A stretch of 64,000 nucleotides of DNA from Polytrichum commune (taxonomy: Eukaryota > Streptophyta > Polytrichopsida > Polytrichales > Polytrichaceae). The stretch lies in contig OX485803.1 of NCBI GenBank assembly GCA_950295325.1, positions 45,025,554-45,089,553 on the forward strand. Reading direction: 5' to 3'. Under the pieces are notes generated by a model. The model was given only the letters and a program-made list of their open reading frames with translations. It was not told where the DNA came from and did not search any database. Each line of letters opens with the position of its first letter. The stretch's first letter is position 1. This document shows positions 25,880 through 36,259 of this stretch, piece after piece. Made by a program: the position numbers and the translations under genes.

Positions 25880-28015
25880 ATGCAGGGCCCGAAGAAAGCA
25901 ACCTCGGAGATCGTCGTCGGGAGGGGAGGAGCCGAGAACTCAGCTGGCGAAGCAGGGGGAAGGTCCAACACCGACGGACCTCGCAGCCGCACCGGAGCAG
26001 GGGCGGAGACACGGATGGAGACCAGCCAACGGCAGGTAAATGACAGAGGTGTAGGTGCCACGCGAGGTGCAGGGGCCGGGAGCACCAGAGGCCGGTCGCA
26101 GAAATACAAGACTAGGAGCAGAAGAGCCATCTTAGAAGTCACCAGCGATGAAGATGAAGAAGAGGAAGCTGCCACTCCATCAAAGCAACCGCTACTTAAA
26201 CAAGATAAGCCCCCTCCCTCTCACGATTACGACATTGACATGCAGCTCGATGATGTATCCCCCGAGCGTGGTGGGAGCTCCCTCCGGCTCTCTATGTCAA
26301 ATGATGAGTTTGTCGCGGTACTCAACCAAGCGGCCACATCAAGATTGGACAACATCAACCTCGACAACATGACTCCCACACCCACCACACACAAGAGCCC
26401 AAGGATAGCGGCCACAACCGACAACCATAGCGCCAAGAGGAGACGAAACGAAGAGGGACGACACAAGACACACTCCGATTCCAATAAATCTTACAACATG
26501 AGGCCCAAGGAAGCAATTCCTAGCATCGATATAGTCTCACGAATGTGGCTCGGATTCCCAATCCACGAAGCCGTCGCCAACCATAGAGGCAAGGAAATCA
26601 TTCGAGAACACCGCACCAAGGAGGAATTTGCAAGAGTAGGCACCCCCCCACAAGAAGTCATAGAGTTCACAACACTCCGAAGAGCATTCCCAAGGGTGCC
26701 ACAAATGCTCTACCCCAACGAACGACCGGATGCGGTCCCGGGTAATCATCTTCACTTTACTCAACTCCCAAGATTCGAAAAGGTAGACCCCACTACCGGT
26801 TTATCGGAGGGCTTTCAAGTCACTATCCGCTTTGATCATGGTTTTAAAGGTATAGCTAGACACGATGCATGTGTAGCTTGCCTAGAGCGCCTTCGCACAA
26901 TGAATATCTCCCTAGGTACAATGTACGCTAACCCGCTTGACATAGGCCTTAACGCTGTCACCAAGCATTGGGCGGGATTCATTAAGCTCCATTTACAACA
27001 ACCACAACAAGATGGGATTGCACTCCTCCAAGGAAGCCGCGCATTTGTAATGACAATGGAGGATGGGGAGCGGGTCATCGGTAAAGTAGAAAAAAGTTAC
27101 GAACTTGCCACCAAGGCTCGTAATCTCCGACTTCACCTCAAAGGTGACTCATTACGACACGAGCACGCTTTTGACATCTTTGAGGCCATTGTCCGGGAGA
27201 ACTACTACACCGGCAAACAACACGAGTTCATGGGACTCGCCAAGCCGGAGCTCAAGAAGAATTTCGTTTTTCTTACCCTAACTATGGAGGAGGCACGTGA
27301 CCTAGTGTTAAAGGAAGGAATCACCTTTAACCATGAGAAATTGCAAGTGAGTCTCACCCGGGATAGAGGAGCTAGCCACCCATCGGAGCTTAGAATTAAC
27401 ACAACGTTGGTCGCCAACAACTTACCACAAAGGGAGACTCAAACCGCTATCACGCGCGCCATTAAACAAGTATTTGGGGCGGACAACATCGTCGGCATCA
27501 ACTATGGTGCCAACAATCACCCACATACCGATAAGCAAGCGGGATGGTGCCACATCCATTGCCTAAACGCCGCGGTCTACACGGAGTGGCTACACAAGTC
27601 TACATCCATACTAGGGAGGCGTGTCGACTTCATCCCACACCGCGGAAGTATCGACGGCGCGCTTCCCAACGACACGGCAATCCGACTTGCCCACGCACCC
27701 GCACGAGAGGCCATCGCGGATAAAATCCAAGCAATGACCAACGCGGCCAACCCCAACCCATTAGTTACCGAAAGGTATCTCTCTAAAACCATGAAAGAGT
27801 TCGAGGATAAACTCGAAGAGAAATTCGGCACCCTCACCACCACCATCAACACACACACGGATCAACGACTCGAAACAACGGTGGCGACTATCGTCCATCA
27901 CACAACCCACCTTCAATCGCTCCTTGAAACGATAGCGCACGAGTTCCAACAATCGAACATCCGAATGCAAGGATTAGTCAACGGACTATCCGCCGCCGCC
28001 CCGGAGCTCCTCTAA
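25880..28015 (+). CDS. Retrotransposon ORF1 protein with RRM-like folds, intact
   Basis: The proposed 711-residue product starts at the ATG of MQGPKKATSE. It is the first ATG at the change from repetitive A/C-rich leader to balanced coding sequence. Residues about 1-90 are Gly/Arg-rich. An acidic DEDEEEE run follows at about 90-97, and a basic KRRRNEEGR patch near 187 is a candidate nuclear localisation signal. Residues about 300-495 read as one RRM-like fold (NFVFLTL, ITFNHEKLQVSL). Residues 504-591 form a clearer RRM, with RNP2-like TLVANNLP and RNP1-like AGWCHIHCL. Residues 633-704 are a predicted coiled coil. ORF1 proteins of this kind bind element RNA and act as chaperones in the RNP. 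The frame stays open upstream to 24077 (ATG), so a longer N terminus cannot be excluded. No stop or frameshift is present. Confidence 0.75.
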   Translation: MQGPKKATSEIVVGRGGAENSAGEAGGRSNTDGPRSRTGAGAETRMETSQRQVNDRGVGATRGAGAGSTRGRSQKYKTRSRRAILEVTSDEDEEEEAATPSKQPLLKQDKPPPSHDYDIDMQLDDVSPERGGSSLRLSMSNDEFVAVLNQAATSRLDNINLDNMTPTPTTHKSPRIAATTDNHSAKRRRNEEGRHKTHSDSNKSYNMRPKEAIPSIDIVSRMWLGFPIHEAVANHRGKEIIREHRTKEEFARVGTPPQEVIEFTTLRRAFPRVPQMLYPNERPDAVPGNHLHFTQLPRFEKVDPTTGLSEGFQVTIRFDHGFKGIARHDACVACLERLRTMNISLGTMYANPLDIGLNAVTKHWAGFIKLHLQQPQQDGIALLQGSRAFVMTMEDGERVIGKVEKSYELATKARNLRLHLKGDSLRHEHAFDIFEAIVRENYYTGKQHEFMGLAKPELKKNFVFLTLTMEEARDLVLKEGITFNHEKLQVSLTRDRGASHPSELRINTTLVANNLPQRETQTAITRAIKQVFGADNIVGINYGANNHPHTDKQAGWCHIHCLNAAVYTEWLHKSTSILGRRVDFIPHRGSIDGALPNDTAIRLAHAPAREAIADKIQAMTNAANPNPLVTERYLSKTMKEFEDKLEEKFGTLTTTINTHTDQRLETTVATIVHHTTHLQSLLETIAHEFQQSNIRMQGLVNGLSAAAPELL

Positions 28016-28136
28016 AGGAATATTCCACCTCCCATACCTCAAGGCCTCAACAAGACCGCACCACCGCTCCCACTCCAAGCCCCCCCGGGCTTCCACGGAA
28101 ATCCACAAATGAACCACCAAGGACCTCCCACATTCC

Positions 28137-31100
28137 ATGAATAGACAACCCATAGGCTATCTTAAATGGATCGTATATGCCATATGTTATATTTTCTTAT
28201 ATCTTTATAATAAAGAGCTTGCACTCATCCTTTTGTTATCACACACTATCTCCAAGGACACTCAAAACATCTACCAACAATCAAGCCTCTTCATTCATCT
28301 CCAAAGAAAACTACACAACACATATATAAAACTACAACTACACACATACTATCACCTAAGAAACTCAATCACACTTAGCCTTACATTCACAACTTGGTTA
28401 TTATACGGGCCCACCCAATACAACCATTATGTCAACTATCAAAAACATCTCCATAAATCCATAAACGCCCAATACCATAATACACCAACACTCCAATATC
28501 TACAAATACTATACCACCCAAATAAATTTAACACACTTAGCCTTACCTTCACACTATGGCTAAGTCTCCTCCTTACCCCTAACCAACTACAACCTCCATA
28601 CCATGCTACATACGCTCCCCAAACACAAGAAAATTCCCATAACACATCAATAATAAACCAACACCATCTAAAGAAACTAAGGATACCTAACCTCACACAT
28701 ATAATGAATAGGTGTCTCCTAGGATATCACAAATGGCTCCTCCCTCTCATAGGTTGTACCGCCTCACTCCCATATAATAAAAAGACCACAACTTTGTTAG
28801 GAGAAATCGCCTCATACATAAACATGCACAAAAAGATACCCACCACTAGATATATATGTATCCTCACAATTATTCTTCTTCTCCCAACAACACACATACA
28901 CACTAAATCACCAATACCCCACAACACAACACACTCCACAATACACACACAAAATATAATGCCCACAGTCCACAAAGCTACCAACACCGTTCCCCACTAT
29001 AACCACGCACTAAATAACCATACAATCACCACCCCACAATACACACCCCCTAACAAACTTCCCACCCCACACATAATAATCAACAATGTAGACAAAATAG
29101 GTAACATTTGCTACATAACACACCTACACCTCAAAACCCCTAAAAACAAACCCATACAATACTACACATGGAATAACTCTACACTCATCCTCCTAAGTGG
29201 GGACATCCAACTTAACCCGGGACCAATATACAACATACTCAAGAACCTCCCCCAAGCATATATAAAAAGACAAAAACAATACTTCCTACCCAACACATTA
29301 ACACTCAAACCTCAATACACACACTTAGAAAAACTATTCGAACCTCATCTTTCACACACCACCAATAATCCCCAAAATCTAGCACTAACACACTTACGAA
29401 CACATAGTCTACTCCTCTCACAATATCCAACACACCACATACGATATGCACTTATAATAGTATATAGCCCACTACCACAAGTTTGTAATCAACTAATGTC
29501 CAAAAAACTAGACCCAAGATACCTAACCATCCTACGGAGACTTCAAGCACTCCCCATAGACACATACTCAACACCAACACACATAAATAACTACCCCCTC
29601 ATGTACACAACCACAACAACCATAACACAAGCATATTCCAACATTAATGACAAAATAGCCAGAGGAATACCTATAACTCTAAATAGTCTAAGGATAGAAC
29701 TACCTCACTTCCCAACAAAAATATTACAAGAACTAACCAAATGCACTCAACCTATAATAGGACACCACCCTACCACAAGACCAACAAACCACCGACAAAC
29801 ACCACCTAGCGACACAAGACCAAACAACCCTCAAACTCAAACCTTAAACATAATCACCTGGAATACCGGATGCATTAGCACTAGCCTACCCGGTATCCAA
29901 GAGCTCACAAGAAAATTACACCCAAACCCTCACATCATCCTTATCCAAGAAACCAAAATCCCAAAAACTAAATCCACATCATACATAGACCGCCAACTAC
30001 AAACTAATATACAACAATTCCAACAACATGACACAAAGGCATAATAGATACTCCGGGCCCACACAAACAAGAAGAGGCATACTTACCATGATACCCAAAT
30101 CGATATATACAAATGAAAACATCGCCAAAATCCCAACCCCGAGTCACATATCACCATACCTCCAAGCCATCCTAATCAACAACAAACCCTTAACACCAAT
30201 ACTCCTACTAAATATGTATATGCCAACAAATCCACAAGACATACACCTTATACCGGACATTCAAAATAAAATCCTTACCCTCATGACCCAACACGCTAAC
30301 CACCAAACAATATTAGGAGGAGACTTCAATCGAGATATCTTACTCAAAGGTAGAATATATAACGGCATCCCTACACCACCCAACCACAACGACCAAGAAT
30401 GGGCCCGCTTCACACAAACCAATAACCTCAATGTGGTTCCTAACCCAAAACTGCTCACAAGACAAGGAGGCCACAACTACACATCCACAAGTCACATAGA
30501 CGGTTTTTACACTAACACTTCCCACACTCCGAACCTCATAAGCCACACAATAACTAACCTCAACCAAAACTCGGACCACTACCCGGTCCAACTCCAACTA
30601 AACCCAAATAACATAATCATCAAAGACCACAATACACCCACAAACCAACCCCGTATCACATATCCCATATCCCCCAAAAGCCTCCAAACCCTACAAATCA
30701 CATTCCTAGAAAAACAAAACTTAGCAATAGAAGACCTCACAAAAATTCTCCAACATGACCACCTCACACATACACAATGGGAGAACGCACAAACTACACT
30801 TCAAGAAATCATCAACTCCCTAAGCCAATGTATTGAACACACTTGTATGACAAAACCTACCCCGCCTCTACCTAATAGAGTCAAAAATCAAGGAGGCTTC
30901 CTCCCTAGAACACAACAAAAGAAATGGAAACGGCTACTAAAAGTACACCATACTATTCATAAAGCCATAAGAGCCACATGTCAATACCCCCTCACTCACC
31001 TTTACAACGAACCCGACATCATATCCCTCCAATTAATCCAAACACCTAATATCCCACCCTTACCTACCAACCCCGCGGACTTACATACTTGGGTGGAAGA

Positions 31101-34100
31101 ACTCGCCAAAATCGGTAAAAATGCCAAGAGCGAAGCCCACAAAATCATCACTAAACAAACATCCACCAACTGTAAAATAGCCATTACAAAATATAGAGCC
31201 CTACTTAATAGCAAACCCAAAACCATCCACAAAAAGATATTTAACCCGACAACCAACAACTCCCTAGATTGCCTCCAAAATATACACGGACAAATCCTTG
31301 TCAATTCCCGAGATATAGCCCAAGAAATATACCAAACACAACAACAATCATTTCAAAGACAAGCCCCCTTATGTGATGACGTCACGGACCACCCAAACAC
31401 ATGCACATGTGCAGTCCGCAAATACCCATGACACTCACAACAAGGCTTCATCCTAGATAAGAGAAGCCCCCTAAATGCACACATAACCCCCCAATTTACT
31501 AGAGAAATATACGATTGCTGCATCAAACGATTAACAAGAGGAAAAGCCCCCGGTCCGGACAACATCCCTAATGACATACTCAAAGCGCTCCCACCGCAAT
31601 GACACGATCTCCTTTTCCTCTTCTTTACCCACTGTTACAAACAAAGGACAATCCCGCACCACTGGAAACACAGTAAAACAATATTACTGCACAAAAAAGA
31701 CGACCCGACCCACCTAGCCAACTATAGACCAATAGCATTAGCCAACACGATTTATAAGCTATACACAAGTACACTAACCACATTACTAACGAACTATGGA
31801 GAGCAACATAGATTACTCCACTTTAGCCAAAAAGGTTTTAGACCACAACGAAATACATCACGCCAAATTCAAACCATAATAGTGGCCCTAGAAGATGCCA
31901 AACTTACCACACAAGACATATACTTAATTTACATCGATTTCCGAAACGCATTTGGATCCATAGACCACGCCCGCCTCCTCGCCCTAATGGAAGACCTAGG
32001 CTACCCCCTAGACAAGGTCGAAATAGTGGGTAACATATATGAAAACTCTTCCACCTCCTTCGCGGGAAGCCATTTCCGGACAACTCCTCCAATACGAATA
32101 AGTAGAGGGACGATACAAGGAGACACCCTTAGTCCATATTTATTTATTATCTTTCTTGAACCACTCCTAAGATGGCTAGAGAAAGATGATGTAGGATACC
32201 ACTTCAATACCTCCCACTCCACGTGTACCACCACCGCCTACGCCGATGACTTAGCCATCCTCACGGACAACATACAAAGTATCCAAACGCAAATCATCAA
32301 ACTACAAAAATATGCGGAATGATCCTACATAGATCTCAACCTCTCAAAGTGCGCCATCACCGGATGTCCTAATAAATCTAAACTCAAGCCTAATACCTTC
32401 AAAGCCTACATCCAATCCCAAAATATCACGTACAAATCACAAAATTTTCCCATCCTCACCCAAAATGAATCATACACCTACCTAGGCATACAATTGACAC
32501 CATCACTTAAATGGAATTTACAAAAAGAAACAACATTAAAGAAAGTCAAACAACAAAGTCAATTGTTAGCCAACTCGCCAGCTAGCCTTATACAAAAAAT
32601 AAAAATCCTAAACACGGTCATTAAACCTCGTATAGCATACGCATACTATGCAGTCCCATTTTCCAAACCTGACATTAAAAAATTAGACAAAATAATTAGT
32701 AAGTTAACCAAAGACATATGTCACATCCCCAAAAGCACGGCCAATATCCTCACTCACCTCCCTCACGAAAACTTTGGAATCAATGCAACCTCCCTACTAC
32801 CGGACTATGTAAGATGCATAGGCCAACAATTAATCCAAGCCCTTAACGACCCCGGTCAATTAGGTATCATCTACCAAGGACTCACAAAACATATTACGGC
32901 CAAATATGGCGGCTCACTCCACCTACCTAAACTCAAGCAACAAGCATGCATAAGATCGCCCATAGCTCGAACGCTATTCCTCCTCGAAAGGGAATATGAA
33001 ATACATGTCACCTCCGCAAAATGATCATTCCCCATCAGAAAGACACCATTAGAACAAACTTGGACAACTAATCCCAACAACGCCAACCTCACGGAAAACT
33101 CCATAACCAAAACCCAAAAATATTTAAATAAACTCTACACATACGGCATAACCACACTACCCCAAATCCAAAACCCCGACACAAAAACCATCCTCACCCC
33201 CCAAGAATTCCAAGCCAAATATAAACACGCCCCAAAACTTATCAAAGAAGCCCTCCAACAAGCCACAATATTATTCCCTACTCCCACCGTCACAATACCC
33301 ACGTCCCTCTCTCAAGACCCTTATGCTCCTAACACTCCCGCCATAACCTCCCAACCCACACTAGGGCAACCCATCCAAAAAATAATCAATGACAAAACCA
33401 ACATCCGAAAAGACAAATGGGGAGCACAAGCCATAAAACAAATGTACCTATGCCAATGGCAACTATCACAAGGAATCTCCCAACAATGGCGCAAAGAAGA
33501 AGAACTAATTCACCCGGATAACATCCTCCTTGAACATAACATACTACGCATAACACAATACCACCACACCCAAACAAAACAACAAAATATACAAACATAC
33601 GCCAACTTTCTCAACCACAAACAAACAAAAGACAACAAATATGTACACCCACCCCGAAGAATTACCAACCTAACACTATCTATACACGAATGCAACCCCG
33701 ATAAAGATATACAAACGACCCAACCTACCATCCAAATACAAGCCTTGGAGGCCAACATATACGACTCCACAGGCAACTACATGGCCACCCTTACCATTGA
33801 AAGACTACAATGGCTTTGGGATCAATTCTCACACAACAACCATACTCACTTAATTAATGAAATCCAACCCCCACCCCAAAATTTTGAAACAGAAGTACTA
33901 TGGCTTATACAAAGATACATCACAATCCTTCCTAAGAAAAAACCAAAAAACACACTACCAAGCAACCTCCACCATACACTACACCCAACAATCACCAAGA
34001 CATTAATAGAATCACTTAACATCACACACTCATACTATTCATCCCCCCTCACATGCCCCACCCAACTCACACAATTTTACTCCCCACACAACCGAGATAA

Positions 34101-36094
34101 AATCTTTGGCTCATTGGGTCATGCCCAATCTTCTAGATGGAAAGGTATTGGCCTCGCACACCCCACGGACTACAACACCACAATAGAAGCCATCCATTGG
34201 GCCCGTATGGCAGCTAAGGAAGACATAGACACAATAACTATCCTCGTAATCAACCATAATGATTGGACGCCACAACAATTCCCAATCTCAACAAAGGGAG
34301 ACATACACATACTAGCCACTATCCCTCCACACACAATACAATACAACCCTACACCCGAATGGCCAAAATACTACCACTACGAAGAACCATCCCTAGTCTC
34401 AATAATTTGTATACATAGCCAAACACACTTAGCACCGAACCTAAAAACCCCCCCCCGCACTCACACATGCACTAAAACTAACCACTAACACACACATTGA
34501 CACCTACCCCATCAAACCCACCACACCAAACTACCATATCAAATTCTCAAATACATGGAAAAATGCTCCCAAAATAGATACTCCCATAACAACAACCACC
34601 ACTCCAATACCTTTACCAAATAAATACTACACCCAACACCCCCCTAAATACCAACCACAACAATGCATGTACACCGACAGGTCATTCATCCCCCCATCAA
34701 AAAACTCGGAAGGCCAAATAATAGGCAACACGGCCGGCTCCGGAGTATATAGTCCCCACCAAGACATCCAAATTTCAGAGAGATTACCGGGATACCAAAA
34801 CATACTCAGAGCAGAACTCAACGCCATACTCATAGCGGTCAAAACCATACAAACTACCCAAATGGACACACACATATTCACAGATAGCCTTAACAGTATA
34901 TACTTAATTAACAACCATATACAACGCCCAACCTCGCAACATCACCACCCCGATAAACTCCTCATAGCAGCCATAATACACCAAATCTATTGGACTCCAC
35001 ACTCCATCCACATTCACAAAGTATGAGCCCACACAGGAATTGTGGGAAACGAAAAAGCGGACATATTAGCCAACGAAGGAAACCTCCAAGAAAAACCAAC
35101 CAACACCCCACACATCCACCTGGCACACGCCACACCTTACTGGCTAGCAAGTTGCCCAACCGCCACCCACGATGGAGCTATCAGAAATATTCACAAATTC
35201 ATACTAAAAGAACACACCAACCGAGAAAAAACACATGCCCAACACAAATTCCCATATGTAGAAAAATGGTTAACTAATGACCATATAAATCAAAAACTCT
35301 CCAACCACTTTTGGAAAAACACAAAAATAACAGACGCTCAAATCACCCAAACACTAAAATTCAGATATGCCCAATATATGGGTAACCATAGAAAAAACAT
35401 TTTTTGGCCCCTCAAATTCCGAAACCCCAATTGCACACTATGCTACAAAAATGATAGAGGCACATGGCCCCATCTACTATCAATGTGCGAGCATCCCTAT
35501 CTAAAAGGCCTAAGAATAGCCCGCCACAACAACGCGGTTCACTTCATCACTCAAACACTACAAGCCAACAAACACACAAGATACTACACATTAACAAATG
35601 CAGGAAACCTCAATAACACAAACCAACAACAAACGGTCCCAGAATGGCTCTTAGAATGCACGTGCCCACAAGCACAATGTCAATGCCAAGCAAGATTACG
35701 CCCAGACATCCTTTGTATAATAGGAGCCCCAAACCAAGCCTCAACACCCCTTATACCCTCACCCGCTCACACAATACAATTTATTGAATTCACATATTGC
35801 CATGACAGATTCCCGGAACAAGCAATCACACAAAAACATACAAAATACGACCCACTAATCAATGCTATACGGAGCAAAGGCTGGAAAACAAACCCCCTCA
35901 TAACTATCACAGCCGGCGTAAGAGGCGCCATACACGAACAATCCATCACAAGGCTAACAGACCTCAAAATACCAAAGACTAGCGTCAAAACTCTCATGAA
36001 AAACATACACCAAAATGCCATTAAATACTTAACATACCTTGTACTTAACAAAAGAAAACTAGACAATAAACAAAATACAGTCGCACCACCCTAA
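28137..36094 (+). pseudogene. Retrotransposon ORF2 polyprotein: leader, 2A-like, APE, RT, RNase H, CCHC-RLE (frameshifted, five TGA)
   Basis: About 2,650 codons in three frame segments. Segment 1 is 28137-30044: a hydrophobic leader, GDIQLNPGP at residues 355-363, and the start of APE (NIITWNTG, IQET). Segment 2 begins after a frame change near 30040: the APE remainder (GGDFN, SHIDGFY, NSDHYPV), then RT with KAPGPDNIP, NYRPIALANTIYK, SQKGFRPQR, QGDTLSP and YADD at 32239-32250. Segment 3 follows a frame change at a nine-C run near 34448-34456: RNase H (YTDRS at 34670, RAELNAI, FTDSLNS, AHTGIVGNEKAD), then CX2CX9HX4C from 35432, RHNN, RPD at 35699 and IEFTYCHD at 35783. In-frame TGA codons lie at 31429, 31600, 32320, 33022 and 35024, and there is no TAA or TAG. 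The protein would nick the target and prime cDNA synthesis at it. The start at 28137 is the first ATG of the frame. Confidence 0.85.
29199..29225 (+). other. 2A-like ribosome-skipping motif GDIQLNPGP in ORF2
   Basis: The motif ends in NPGP after LILLSGDIQL, matching the 2A consensus D-(V/I)-E-x-N-P-G-P except that Q replaces E. Skipping would fall between G362 and P363. It would release a hydrophobic 362-residue leader from the endonuclease/RT part. 2A-like motifs at this position are known in some animal and trypanosome non-LTR elements. Activity here is unproven, given the E-to-Q change. Confidence 0.7.
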
Positions 36095-36121
36095 AAAGGG
36101 ACCGAACATTACAAACTAAAA

Positions 36122-36199
36122 GAGCCCACCTCCCACAAGAGGCATAACTCCTTATGTAACAACACGGCTCGCCGTGTTAAACATCTGGATAACGGGCTC
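36122..36199 (+). other. Structured 3' UTR of the retrotransposon
   Basis: A perfect 8-bp hairpin, AACACGGC-TC-GCCGTGTT (36161-36178), is enclosed by a possible outer stem of GAGCCC (36122-36127) with GGGCTC (36194-36199). In non-LTR elements, 3' UTR structures are often the recognition site of the element's own RT. That role is inferred here. Confidence 0.65.
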
Positions 36200-36247
36200 A
36201 CATTCATGCCGGTACAATGTACAGGCGTAATTTTTCTTTCTTTCTTC

Positions 36248-36259
36248 TTCTTGGATCTT
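36248..36259. repeat. Right target-site duplication of the non-LTR retrotransposon
   Basis: An exact copy of TTCTTGGATCTT at 24039-24050. The first two or three bases could also be part of the pyrimidine tail, so the duplication may be 10-12 bp. Confidence 0.8.

Larger units (their letters stand above)
24051..36247 (+). mobile_element. Dual-endonuclease non-LTR retrotransposon (Dualen/RandI-like), 12.2 kb
   Basis: One insertion bounded by a 12-bp target-site duplication. Parts in order: leader with tandem repeats (24051-25879), ORF1 (25880-28015), a spacer of about 120 bases, ORF2 (28137-36094) and a 153-base 3' UTR with a strong hairpin. ORF2 carries an APE endonuclease before the reverse transcriptase, and an RNase H and a CCHC plus restriction-like endonuclease after it. 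Dualen/RandI elements of green algae are known for this pairing. The 3' end is a pyrimidine tract (TTTCTTTCTTTCTTC) rather than poly(A). The coding strand of ORF2 is strikingly rich in A and C. The copy looks full length but is probably inactive, because ORF2 is broken by two frameshifts and five TGA codons. Confidence 0.85.

Noticed and set aside
25122-26039. 305-codon open frame overlapping ORF1, and a 106-codon frame at 25528-25848
   Set aside because: All three forward frames are open here because the sequence is rich in A and C and poor in stop codons. No domain is visible in either.
24148-36066. Minus-strand open frames of 60-131 codons across the retrotransposon
   Set aside because: They are antisense shadows of ORF1 and ORF2, with Val/Cys/Trp-rich composition caused by the A/C-rich sense strand.
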